A DNA stretch of 25,925 nt from Clostridiales bacterium (lineage in GTDB: Bacteria > Bacillota_A > Clostridia > Saccharofermentanales > Saccharofermentanaceae): NCBI GenBank assembly GCA_024695545.1, contig JAILHZ010000056.1, positions 1 through 25,925 of the forward strand, read 5' to 3'. Shown here piece after piece: positions 6,962 through 15,038 of this stretch. Both the position numbers and the translations under genes were made by a program. The number at the start of each line of letters is the position of its first letter. The stretch's first letter is position 1. The notes under the pieces were generated by a model that made no database searches, was not told where the DNA came from, and saw only the letters and a program-made list of their open reading frames with translations.

Positions 6962-9400
6962 TCAGCTTCTTTCCTTCACGACCGTCGCCGCTCTGTTCTG
7001 GATAGAGCTGACGACATCGTCCAGGGATTTATTCCCCAGGAAGTAGGCGGGCGCTTCCTCCGCTATGATCATAAATACCGTCTCATCGATCGAGCGCATA
7101 GTGTGGATATTTCCGAGCATCTCCATCGTACCTTTTACGGAATTATCGTCGATCTTCGGAAGGCTCAGAAAGTATTCTTTCTCGGTGGGATCACTGAATC
7201 CTCCCAGTCTGTTATATCTCTCTATATCCTGACGGAAGAGCGCTTCCGCCGCATCACGGCGGACCGGGAAAGCCCACACCTGGGCAGCACCGGTCATTTG
7301 CTGATCTTTCTCCAGAATATATCGGATAAATTCCCAGGCTTCGTTCTGGCTTCCGGAATTCTTCGGAATCGCGATGCTCATTTTATAGTTCAGCGACAGG
7401 CCGCCATCGCATCCCGGATTACCGATCAGGATACCCTTATCGCCCTGCAGATCCGTAGCTTTGGCATAGTCGACCTGGCTGGTGATATCTGCAAAGTGCA
7501 TCTTCGTCACGCCGGATCTCAGCTTATCGAGATCTTCCGTATAATCCATGTTTTTCGCACGATCCAGAAGGATCGTATCCTGATCCCTGTTGGACCCGAG
7601 TTTGTTGGCGACTTCCAGCATCTTCTTGAAATCCGGATCATCGAAGTGGACTTCTTTCTTATCGTAGTCGACCAGCTTCGAGCCGTATCCGGCCATCAGT
7701 TCCCGAAGAAGAACGATCTTCGACGTCTCCAGGATCGGGGAGGCTCCGGAAGGAAGCGTTCCCGAGATCGAGAGGATATCATCATAGGTCCAGGAAGTCT
7801 TCCCGGAGAGGATCTGCTCATTTGCCACCGCGCCGCCGGCCGTGATGAACAGCGGGATCTGGTAGAGTTTTCCGTCCTGCTCGCAGGCACGGAAAAGGTT
7901 ATCAAAGTACTCATCTCTCTTGATGCCGTTATCGCCGTCGATCAGGGTATTCAGATCCATAAGGATCTCTCCGCTGTTGAACTGGCTGTAGTCTCCGAAG
8001 TTCACAAGAATATCCGGTCCGGTGCCCGACATCAGATCGAGATACGCCCTGTCAATGATCGCCGCCTCCGAAGATTCCTCTCCCTTGTCTTTCGTCGGGA
8101 AAAGCACTTCTTCGCTGCTATAGTCCTGAATGACGACGCGGCAGGTATTATTCGGATCCTTGTTATAGGCAACGATCTGGTCCATCAGGACGTCCGGCGG
8201 ATTTCCGCCGGCGCATGCCATGCGGATGATCTTCTTCCCCGCATTCGGATTGTCCGGTGATTTCATGATATGAGTCAGCCGGATATCCGGATCGACGGGC
8301 TGACTGAAATACCGGTCCCATGTCTCCGTCACGCGAAGCAGATAGAATTCATCCTCTGTCAGGATATTACTGCAGGTGATACTGTTCGGATTCACATCCG
8401 TATCCTGCCACGTCAGGACTTCCTTTGACGTCTGATTGATCAGATCGATCTTCCGGAGTCCCTTGCTATCCGTAAGATATACACCGTCTTTTCCCTGCGC
8501 CATATTGACTGCGGTAACACCGATCGGGATCCGTTCCTTTTTCATCTGACCACTCTGAAAATCGAATTCCTGAACGTAGGCAGAGGTTCCGATAACGTCC
8601 ACATCCCAATCCACAGCAGAGATAAAGAGTCTTCCGTCCTGCATCAGCACCGTCTGGATACCGGCCGAAAAGGTCGCCTCAGAGAGCTTCTTGCCCTGAG
8701 GATCGAATACACAGATCCTGTCCGAAGACACACATACGAAATTGCCGTTTTCGAGCTGCCGGCCCCAGTTAAAATACGCATTGGTTTCTTCGAGCGGGAT
8801 TGGATTTACAAGTTCGCCCTTTTCGCTGACTTCCTCAAGCGTCACTTTTGAACACTCACCTAACGTGCCGCTGTAGTGATCCACAGCAGCTATGAGTTTC
8901 CCGTCTTTTCCGTTAAACAGTGTCGTCACGCTTCTGGTTCCGATCTCTGTCTGAAGAAGTGCCCTGACTGACCCGTCCAGATTGCAGATGAGCTTTCCTT
9001 CCTGCTCGTATTTCCCGTACTCCGCCATAAGTTTGTCCGCTTCGTCTTTATTCATACTCTGCGGATTCATCGTGTACTTATCGGCCTTGTCTTTCAAGTC
9101 CTGATTCATCTCATACTCGCACCAGTACTCGAAGACGATCTCATTATCCAGAAGATCAGGTCTTCCAAGGGCGCGGTAGCGGACTTTCATGTTCGGATCC
9201 AGTTCCGGGAGATTCACCTTGATCTCTTCGGCTTTATAGAAAGCGTCCCCTGACTTGGACTCCGAAAGAGCCTTCGTGGCAACTGACTGCTGATCTGAAC
9301 CTGTCTGTTTTTCCGTTTTTTTTCCGGAGCATCCCGATGCCGGGATCAAGAGGCAAAAGGCCATAACCAATGCTGCTGTTTTTGCTGTCAATCTTTTCAT
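6962..9400 (-). CDS. Lipoprotein: propeller-like domain plus extracellular solute-binding domain
   Basis: 812 residues. The ATG at 9400 starts MKRLTAKTAALVMAF, a signal peptide ending in a lipobox-like ASGC with Cys24 as the lipidation site; GAGGTG precedes it. An upstream in-frame ATG at 9430 would put ten residues before the signal, inside a stem-loop. Residues 60-385 hold repeated short beta-type blocks (GKDGKLIAAVD, LENGNFVCVSSDRICVFDPQGKKL, DGRLFISAVDW, KDGVYLTDSKGLRKIDL), suggesting a beta-propeller. From about 389 the sequence resembles family 1 solute-binding proteins: IIRMACAGGNPPDVLMDQIVAY, GPDILVNFGDYSQF, DGKLYQIPLF and AWEFIRYIL. No permease or ATPase is adjacent, so it may serve a distant ABC sugar-type transporter or act as a surface sensor. 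Substrate is unknown. Confidence 0.85.
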   Translation of the reverse strand: MKRLTAKTAALVMAFCLLIPASGCSGKKTEKQTGSDQQSVATKALSESKSGDAFYKAEEIKVNLPELDPNMKVRYRALGRPDLLDNEIVFEYWCEYEMNQDLKDKADKYTMNPQSMNKDEADKLMAEYGKYEQEGKLICNLDGSVRALLQTEIGTRSVTTLFNGKDGKLIAAVDHYSGTLGECSKVTLEEVSEKGELVNPIPLEETNAYFNWGRQLENGNFVCVSSDRICVFDPQGKKLSEATFSAGIQTVLMQDGRLFISAVDWDVDVIGTSAYVQEFDFQSGQMKKERIPIGVTAVNMAQGKDGVYLTDSKGLRKIDLINQTSKEVLTWQDTDVNPNSITCSNILTEDEFYLLRVTETWDRYFSQPVDPDIRLTHIMKSPDNPNAGKKIIRMACAGGNPPDVLMDQIVAYNKDPNNTCRVVIQDYSSEEVLFPTKDKGEESSEAAIIDRAYLDLMSGTGPDILVNFGDYSQFNSGEILMDLNTLIDGDNGIKRDEYFDNLFRACEQDGKLYQIPLFITAGGAVANEQILSGKTSWTYDDILSISGTLPSGASPILETSKIVLLRELMAGYGSKLVDYDKKEVHFDDPDFKKMLEVANKLGSNRDQDTILLDRAKNMDYTEDLDKLRSGVTKMHFADITSQVDYAKATDLQGDKGILIGNPGCDGGLSLNYKMSIAIPKNSGSQNEAWEFIRYILEKDQQMTGAAQVWAFPVRRDAAEALFRQDIERYNRLGGFSDPTEKEYFLSLPKIDDNSVKGTMEMLGNIHTMRSIDETVFMIIAEEAPAYFLGNKSLDDVVSSIQNRAATVVKERS

Positions 9401-9418
9401 CTCACACCTCATGTAAAA

Positions 9419-9469
9419 GCACTTTTTCACCCCTGTTAGTTCTAATATAACAGGTGGGTGAAAAAGTGC
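9419..9469 (-). terminator. Strong stem-loop between the VWA gene and the lipoprotein gene
   Basis: GCACTTTTTCACCC at 9419-9432 pairs perfectly with GGGTGAAAAAGTGC at 9456-9469; after a 2-base bulge CTGTTA (9433-9438) pairs with TAACAG (9448-9453), leaving a 9-base loop. On the minus strand it is followed by TTTT, so it can end VWA transcription. Only 18 bases separate it from the lipoprotein ATG, so the lipoprotein message must either cross it or start within it; attenuation is possible. The outer edge contains a copy of the AAAAGCACT motif (9415-9423). Confidence 0.75.
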
Positions 9470-9511
9470 ATTACTCTTTAGTCACTCAGAGATATTTTAA
9501 GTGAAAAAAAT

Positions 9512-10216
9512 TCAGTTGCCTCTCGACTCGAAATCCTCGTCGATCGCCTTCCTCCAGGATGCTTTCATCTTTCCTGCCTTTCGGACACTTCCGATCGCTT
9601 CGCTGAGGCATTCGAAGTTCAGCGCCGTTCCGGCTGCATCGCAGTGGTAGTTCACTGCATTTTCTTTCGCGATGCCGAAAGATCTCGCCGTCTCGACCGC
9701 ATCGATATTCGCGCCGAGGAAGATAAACTCCCAGTCCTTGCCCTTCTTCTTTTCGATCATCTTCTTGACCTTGTCGGAAGAGTATTCGCGGCTGCTGTTC
9801 TCCATACCGTCTGTCGTGATCACGAAGACCGTGTGCGCCGGCACATCCTCTTCACGCGCATACTTATGGATGTTGCTGATGTGCTTGATGGTCGATCCGA
9901 TCGCATCAAGAAGTGCTGTAGAGCCTCTTACGAAATACTCCTTATCCGTCATCTCCTTGATTTCGGAGAGCTTCACACGATCATGCAGAGTCTCGACGAT
10001 CGAGTCGAAAAGCACTGTGGTAACGTAGCACTCGCCTTTCTCTTTTTTCTGCTTTGCGATCATGGAGTTAAATCCGCCGATGGTATCGCTTTCCAGTCCG
10101 CTCATCGAGCCGGAACGGTCGAGGATAAATACGATCTCGGTCGTGGTGTTAACTTCGATTGTCGGGATGCCTCCGCACTCTCTTAAAACTTTCTCATTCT
10201 TCATGTCTTTTTTCAT
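9512..10216 (-). CDS. VWA-domain protein with intact MIDAS
   Basis: 234 residues with no signal peptide or membrane segment, so probably cytoplasmic. The von Willebrand factor A fold is shown by TTEIVFILDRSGSMSG: MIDAS residues Asp33, Ser35 and Ser37, then Thr100 in RGSTALLDAIG and Asp136 in VITTDGMENSS. These bind a metal ion used for protein contacts. The ATG at 10216 has AGGAGG eight bases upstream and is preferred over an upstream in-frame start at 10312 that lacks one. VWA proteins of this type often work with MoxR ATPases or in stress and tellurite-type loci, but no such partner is next to it. Function unknown. Confidence 0.85.
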   Translation of the reverse strand: MKKDMKNEKVLRECGGIPTIEVNTTTEIVFILDRSGSMSGLESDTIGGFNSMIAKQKKEKGECYVTTVLFDSIVETLHDRVKLSEIKEMTDKEYFVRGSTALLDAIGSTIKHISNIHKYAREEDVPAHTVFVITTDGMENSSREYSSDKVKKMIEKKKGKDWEFIFLGANIDAVETARSFGIAKENAVNYHCDAAGTALNFECLSEAIGSVRKAGKMKASWRKAIDEDFESRGN

Positions 10217-10339
10217 GGTCTTTTCCTCCTGTGATGTATCACCGTTACCCTTTCCGGAAACGGCTGCGGCGCCGGTGCTTTTCACCAGGCCGCATCTCTT
10301 TCTTACAATCACATTAAACAGGAAAATTTCTTCCCCATG

Positions 10340-10356
10340 GTCGCCCGGCAGGCGAC
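10340..10356 (-). repeat. Small GC hairpin after the phosphoesterase gene
   Basis: GTCGCC at 10340-10345 pairs with GGCGAC at 10351-10356, 9 bases after the stop of the phosphoesterase-transglutaminase gene. The minus-strand sequence after it (CATGGGGAAGAAATTTT) has no immediate U-run, so it is at best a weak terminator. The remaining intergenic DNA to 10217 holds one AAAAGCACC copy (10275-10283) and the VWA ribosome site; no clear promoter was seen. Confidence 0.35.
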
Positions 10357-10365
10357 ATCTTAAAC

Positions 10366-12372
10366 TCAGAACGTTATGAATCTTTTCCGTCCGGTAGCCA
10401 TCGTATCGTCATTGATTATATGGTCGACCTGGATCTGCTCCTGAGTCAGTGCGAAGTATCGGTACCAGCCTGCGGTCCCTACTTCACCGGTACCGTCAGC
10501 CCAGGTGACATCGACGTGATATGTCCCCTCCGGAAGTTTGATGAGATTCCATGCATGCCCGACATTGTCGATGAGTCCGGAGATCGTTATGCAGTAAAGA
10601 TCCGCTTTCTTGCAAAGATACTCCATCGCCGCGGAGTATCCGGCGCAGATCGAGTATCCGCCCATGACTCCCGCCCACGGCGCGGCCTGAACAGAGGCAA
10701 CTCCTTCATAGTCATAGTCTTCGTTCATCGAGATCTGCTCTGCCAGATAAAGGTATTTCTCATAAGCGGTCATGTCATCCGTGAGACCTGAAAGGATCTC
10801 ATCCACTCTCTTATTGAATGCTTCCTGACCGGCTTTTACATCGTTGATATCATAGCTCGGATCCTCAGCTTCCCACTTGCACCAGTATTCGATCTGAATA
10901 CCCGAAAGAACACCCTCATCATCCGATACCTCTTTCAGGTCAAAGTAGTTTCTGAATTCAAGATGGCGCTCCTCGACCAGCCCCGTAACATAAAGAATGT
11001 CATCCATGTAATCGAAACCGAGTTCTTTTCTGTCATAGAAATACGGCTCGAAGTTAGAGATCTTCTCGCACAGATCATCGTAGATCTTCTGCTGCTGTTC
11101 CGTTAATTCCGGAAGCTCGAGTTCTTCATACGGGAAGCATGTCCGGTCGATATTCGGATCAAGTGTCGGCTCCGTCGTGGTTTCCGTGGCCGTTTCTTCC
11201 GTAGTAGTCTCGGTGGTAGTCTCTTCCGTGGTGCTCTCCGTTGTCGGAACCGTCGTCTCCTTTACAATAGTCCCGTCGGAGGTGACATCGATAATGCAGT
11301 ACTCGGAGATCGTTCCCGTCTTATAAGGGATCGCCCAGCTGGCAATGCCCGAAGATACGATGAAGGATGTCTCCCCGCGGGTCTTCAATCCGTAGGTAGA
11401 ATCATTCACGCCGAAAAGCTCGCCCAGCGGCCGGATCGGGATCATCTGTCCGCCGTGTGTATGACCGCTCAGCACCAGATCGCATCCCGCTTCTTTTTCC
11501 GCCGTATAGTCCGTCGGCTGGTGATCGATCGCGATGATATATCTCGACTTATCGAGCTTCTCCGTCAGTTCAGAGATCGGCTCTCTCACCATGCTCTTAT
11601 CCTTGCGTCCGACGATATAGTAGTCGTCTCCGACCGCAACGATTTCATCAAGAAGAACATGCACACCGTTCTTCTCCAGTTCATCGATCAGATCGTCAAA
11701 AGTGAAATCACGGTAATCGCTGTATCCCACATCGTGGTTTCCCGGCGAGTAATACACGCCGTAGGTCGTCTTCATTTCTCCGAGCGCACGGCAGCAGATG
11801 ATCATATCTTCTTTCTTCGTGTCGTCATCGACAAAATCACCTGCGATCACGAGCATGTCCGGATGCTGTTCCCCGATCGTTTCAATACGGTCGGCAAACC
11901 CTTCTCCGTCGAAGCAGGCGCCGACGTGTGAATCCGAGATGAGCGCGATACGAAGCGGCGCCACAGCCTTCGAAGTTGTCACCTGATACGTTGTCTTATA
12001 CATGTGTGTCGCCAGGAAATACGCCACCGACATGTAGACGATCGTGATCGGAACCGCCAGCGCTCCGGCAAGCCAGAACGGCAGTTTCTTTCCTTTTCTC
12101 AATTTCTTCACGAGCAGGAAGATAAGGTCGAAAATCGCCCAGAAGATGGCCAGATGGAAGATCGGGATCACGAAGATATACGGACGGATCACGCTGATAA
12201 CTGCCAGGATCGCGACAGGGACCGCAGCCAGAAGTGCCGATTTTTTCTTCATCTCTTTCGATGCCGTCTTGGCCGGTTCGCCTTTAAGGAAGATCGACCG
12301 GATACGGATGAACAGGTAGCCGAGGCTTACCAGAAGCAGTGTAAGAAACAAAACAAACAGCATCAAAAACAT
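10366..12372 (-). CDS. Membrane metallophosphoesterase fused to a transglutaminase-like domain
   Basis: 668 residues in three parts. About four hydrophobic segments fill residues 1-125. Residues 140-375 are a calcineurin-like phosphoesterase of the YkuE type, with metal motifs ISDSHVG, AGDFVDDD, GNHDVG, an isolated His in DHQP, and SGHTHGGQ. A Thr/Glu-rich linker (TTESTTEETTTETTTEE and similar) of about 35 residues follows. Residues 415-668 end in a transglutaminase-like cysteine-protease fold: Cys576 in SICAGYSAAMEYL, His606 in GHAWN and Asp621 in HVDVTW form the triad. The layout suggests membrane anchoring with both domains outside, acting on envelope material, but topology and substrates are inferred. 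The ATG has GGAGGAG eight bases upstream and lies 2 bases after the GH43 stop, so they are co-translated. Confidence 0.87.
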   Translation of the reverse strand: MFLMLFVLFLTLLLVSLGYLFIRIRSIFLKGEPAKTASKEMKKKSALLAAVPVAILAVISVIRPYIFVIPIFHLAIFWAIFDLIFLLVKKLRKGKKLPFWLAGALAVPITIVYMSVAYFLATHMYKTTYQVTTSKAVAPLRIALISDSHVGACFDGEGFADRIETIGEQHPDMLVIAGDFVDDDTKKEDMIICCRALGEMKTTYGVYYSPGNHDVGYSDYRDFTFDDLIDELEKNGVHVLLDEIVAVGDDYYIVGRKDKSMVREPISELTEKLDKSRYIIAIDHQPTDYTAEKEAGCDLVLSGHTHGGQMIPIRPLGELFGVNDSTYGLKTRGETSFIVSSGIASWAIPYKTGTISEYCIIDVTSDGTIVKETTVPTTESTTEETTTETTTEETATETTTEPTLDPNIDRTCFPYEELELPELTEQQQKIYDDLCEKISNFEPYFYDRKELGFDYMDDILYVTGLVEERHLEFRNYFDLKEVSDDEGVLSGIQIEYWCKWEAEDPSYDINDVKAGQEAFNKRVDEILSGLTDDMTAYEKYLYLAEQISMNEDYDYEGVASVQAAPWAGVMGGYSICAGYSAAMEYLCKKADLYCITISGLIDNVGHAWNLIKLPEGTYHVDVTWADGTGEVGTAGWYRYFALTQEQIQVDHIINDDTMATGRKRFITF

Positions 12373-12374
12373 CG

Positions 12375-14006
12375 TTATTTCTCCTCCAAACGGAAATCCG
12401 AAAAGCCTGCACGGCCGCCTGATTTCTTCTGTGAATATACAAACAGTCCGAACCTTACTCCGGCAAAGTGATCCAGACGGAAACGGAGCTTATGCGGAGC
12501 ACCGGTCTTCTCCCATTTTCCGTCTGTAAAGATCTCGCATTCCGCCTCGTCTTTTTCCTTTTCGAAAAGCACTTTCATGCGGACGCGTATTTCTATTTTT
12601 CCTTCTTTTTCCTCGGGCACATCCAGCAGGCGTTCGCCGACAAGATCTCCCTTGACCGGACTTAGATCCCACGGACCTTCCGTGCTCGTATGCGCGTACA
12701 TCACGGCGTAGTATTTCCCGTCTCTTTTCTCGATTCCGGTCCAGCAGTAATCTCCCTGAAGTGCGCAGAGTCCGGCGCAGTCACCATCGCGGAGTTCCGA
12801 TCCGTCGACCGTCACTTCCGAAGTGCATCCGGGATAGATCATGCGCTGTGTCAGTGTGTTCTTTGCGTGGTTGATATTCAGACTTAATTTGTCTGTTTTG
12901 ATCCAGAGTTTACCCTCTTCCTCATCACGGAAAACCAGCTGAAGATCCGGCTCGTGATTGAACTGCCAGATGCTTCGGAGTCCGAATGTCCCGAAGTTCT
13001 TTCTGAACTCTTCGGTATCCTTCTTTTCGCCCCACAGAAAACCGTATTTAAAATCATCGGAACCGATAAGCGGCGCGTATGAATGACCTGCTTCGGATGC
13101 GGGTTCATCGGCCTGATCTGAGACGGGAAGTGTCAGTTCATGCGGTACTTTTCCCGCAATGCCGAACACCGGCCGGTTCTCTTCCCACGTGACCGGAACC
13201 ACGACAGGGATCCTTCCGACCGCACCGCTGTCCTGGAAAAGCACTGCGTTCCATGTTCCGTCCACGCCACAGACGATACCGCCCTGTGCGACACCCGAAT
13301 CCCGGAATCCCATATCGTCATTTAAGATGTCTCCGCCCGTGAATTCTCCCTCGAGCGAATCCGAGGAAAAACATGCTTCGACACGTCTCCATCTCTCCGC
13401 AAGAGAGTGGATAAAGAACAGATAATATCTGCCGTTGATCTTATATAAGTGGGCTCCTTCGTAGCCCAGTCTCGCCTCCTCGGAATCCTGTACGATCAGG
13501 CGGTTGAGCCCGCCTTCCTTCGGCCCGGTCAGTTCACTGTTCAGCTCCGTCAGATAGATCTGCCGGTTACCGTATACGATATAGATCCTGTTGTCATCAT
13601 CGAAAAGAAGTGAGCAGTCGTGATAGAATCCTTCGATCTCACTTTTACGCCACGGGCCTTCGATCTTCTCCGCGCGGTAAAGGTAAGTCTTCCACGTATC
13701 GTTGCAGACAAATACTACGTAAAATGTTCCCTTGTGATAGCGAAGACTCGCCGCCCACATGCCCTTGCCGTAGATGTATTTATCATCGTCGAGTCTCTGC
13801 GCATCCGTGCTGTCCAGCCGGTCAAAAACATAGGCCGCATGCTCCCAGTTCAGAAGATCATAAGAACGCAGGATCTGTCCTCCGGGAAGAAAATGCATTG
13901 TGGTGGAGATCATGTAATAGACTCCGTCTACGAAGATCACATCCGGATCCGGGAAGTCCATCCGAAGGCTCGGGTTTGATCGGGAAATCATTTTCTGTGT
14001 ACTCAT
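12375..14006 (-). CDS. Glycoside hydrolase family 43 (xylosidase/arabinofuranosidase type)
   Basis: 543 residues without a signal peptide, so it should act on imported oligosaccharides in the cytoplasm. The five-blade propeller of GH43 starts MDFPDPDVIFVDGVYYM, with the catalytic base Asp20 in FPDPD; Asp130 in YHDCSLLFDDD fits the pKa-modulating Asp and Glu183 in GYEGAHLY the acid. MHFLPGGQILRSYDLLNWE is like beta-xylosidase or arabinofuranosidase members. From about residue 330 a second beta-sandwich domain follows (FGLRSIWQFNHEP, YCWTGIEKRDGKYYAVMY, HFAGVRFGLFVYSQ), as in two-domain GH43 enzymes. Exact substrate is not readable. The ribosome site is weak (GACACC region). It precedes the phosphoesterase gene by 2 bases. 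Confidence 0.92.
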   Translation of the reverse strand: MSTQKMISRSNPSLRMDFPDPDVIFVDGVYYMISTTMHFLPGGQILRSYDLLNWEHAAYVFDRLDSTDAQRLDDDKYIYGKGMWAASLRYHKGTFYVVFVCNDTWKTYLYRAEKIEGPWRKSEIEGFYHDCSLLFDDDNRIYIVYGNRQIYLTELNSELTGPKEGGLNRLIVQDSEEARLGYEGAHLYKINGRYYLFFIHSLAERWRRVEACFSSDSLEGEFTGGDILNDDMGFRDSGVAQGGIVCGVDGTWNAVLFQDSGAVGRIPVVVPVTWEENRPVFGIAGKVPHELTLPVSDQADEPASEAGHSYAPLIGSDDFKYGFLWGEKKDTEEFRKNFGTFGLRSIWQFNHEPDLQLVFRDEEEGKLWIKTDKLSLNINHAKNTLTQRMIYPGCTSEVTVDGSELRDGDCAGLCALQGDYCWTGIEKRDGKYYAVMYAHTSTEGPWDLSPVKGDLVGERLLDVPEEKEGKIEIRVRMKVLFEKEKDEAECEIFTDGKWEKTGAPHKLRFRLDHFAGVRFGLFVYSQKKSGGRAGFSDFRLEEK

Positions 14007-14066
14007 CTTCGGTGTCTCTTTCTTTTCTGTTGCCTTTCTCTTTAGACTCTCCGCAGCATCATTTTT

Positions 14067-14642
14067 TCATCGTCCTTTAAGGATCAGTATCGGGATCGGA
14101 GGACAGTTGCTTCTGTTTACAAAAGGCATCTCGACGACCGTATATTTCGAACTGTCGATCGTAGGAAGATATTCCAGAAGAGCGTCCTTTTCTTCAAAGC
14201 CGGTCTCGCGTCCGTAGTAGAGGATCAGCGTCATGATGCCGTCCTCTTTGAGAAGTTCCAGTCCCGCTTCGATCGCCGGGATGCTGGTCTCCTTCTTCGT
14301 AAAGATATTGTGGTCGCCCTTCGGCAGCCATCCGAAGTTGAACGTGATGCACGACACCGTTCCGGGCTCTGCGTATTTCCTCATCTCACTGTGGCTTTCC
14401 AGGTGCACTTCCGCACGGTTGGACAGTGCTTTTGCCGAAAGAAGTTCCTTCGTACTTGCGACGGCATCTTCCTGGATATCGAAGGCAATAACCTTCCCGG
14501 AAGGTCCGACAAGTTCGCACAGCATCGCCGTATCGTTACCGCGGCCGGCGGTCGCGTCGATGCAGAGGTCGCCTTCTCTTACATGTTCACGGATGACTTT
14601 GGAAATAATGTCGAGCGCGCTGAAAGATGGTCTTCTGTCCAT
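14067..14642 (-). CDS. mnmM: tRNA wobble-uridine methyltransferase MnmM (YtqB family)
   Basis: 191 residues, the usual size. A class I methyltransferase fold is shown by the SAM motif CIDATAGRGNDTAML (28-41), acidic IAFDIQEDA after the second strand, and the family-specific FNFGWLPKGDH at 101-111; the C-terminus PPIPILILKGR also fits. YtqB-type proteins, formerly annotated as rRNA methylase, were later shown to convert nm5s2U34 to mnm5s2U34 in tRNA; assignment here is by family. It starts 6 bases after the ArsR-type gene, with GAGGAG in the end of that gene serving as ribosome site, so the two are probably coupled. It carries one AAAAGCACT copy in KAL codons. Confidence 0.9.
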   Translation of the reverse strand: MDRRPSFSALDIISKVIREHVREGDLCIDATAGRGNDTAMLCELVGPSGKVIAFDIQEDAVASTKELLSAKALSNRAEVHLESHSEMRKYAEPGTVSCITFNFGWLPKGDHNIFTKKETSIPAIEAGLELLKEDGIMTLILYYGRETGFEEKDALLEYLPTIDSSKYTVVEMPFVNRSNCPPIPILILKGR

Positions 14643-14648
14643 GAGATC

Positions 14649-15038
14649 TTACAGCTCCTCGATATGTTCCTGACCGATCTCGAGGATGTCCTTGACGTGT
14701 TCATCCGCCAGTTCGTAGAGTATCGATTTTCCCTCGCGGGTATTCTTCACAAGCTTGTTCTGCTTCAGGATCTTCAGCTGATGGGAGACCGCAGACTGGT
14801 TCATCTCCAGCTCCGATGCAAGATCACTTACGCAGAGGGGACCGTTCATGAGCGCATAGAGAATGCGGATGCGGGTCGAATCGCCGAACACCTTGAAAAG
14901 GTCCGCCAGATCGTAAAGCATCTCTTCCTGCTTCTTCGCGGCTGCCGCTTTCTTTCCCGCAGATGTTTTCTTTGCTGCCGGAGCCTTCTTAGTTGCTGCC
15001 GTTTTCTTTACTACTGTCTTCTTTGCCGGAGCTGCCAT
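14649..15038 (-). CDS. ArsR/SmtB-family regulator with Lys/Ala-rich N-terminal tail
   Basis: 129 residues from the ATG at 15038, which has AAGGA seven bases upstream. Residues 2-37 are almost only Ala, Lys, Thr and Pro (APAKKTVVKKTAATKKAP and on), like a histone H1 or DNA-binding tail. Residues 45-129 form the ArsR winged helix: FKVFGDSTRIRILYAL, then recognition helix QSAVSHQLKILK. The last helix carries Asp112, His114, His125 and Glu128, the same spacing as the alpha-5 zinc site of SmtB, so metal sensing (zinc or similar) is plausible. No metal exporter is adjacent; the downstream gene is mnmM. An internal ATG at 14921 with AGGAAG would give a normal-sized ArsR, so the tail could be optional. 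The first 50 bases overlap the kinase gene in another frame. Confidence 0.87.
   Translation of the reverse strand: MAAPAKKTVVKKTAATKKAPAAKKTSAGKKAAAAKKQEEMLYDLADLFKVFGDSTRIRILYALMNGPLCVSDLASELEMNQSAVSHQLKILKQNKLVKNTREGKSILYELADEHVKDILEIGQEHIEEL

Noticed and set aside
6938..8260. Plus-strand open frame of 440 codons opposite the lipoprotein gene
   Set aside because: No family signature and no suitable ribosome site; the minus-strand protein has a signal peptide and solute-binding motifs.
11160..11260. Repetitive GGT/TCC-rich DNA resembling a repeat array
   Set aside because: It encodes the Thr/Glu-rich linker of the phosphoesterase-transglutaminase protein; there are no regular spacers, so it is not a CRISPR array.
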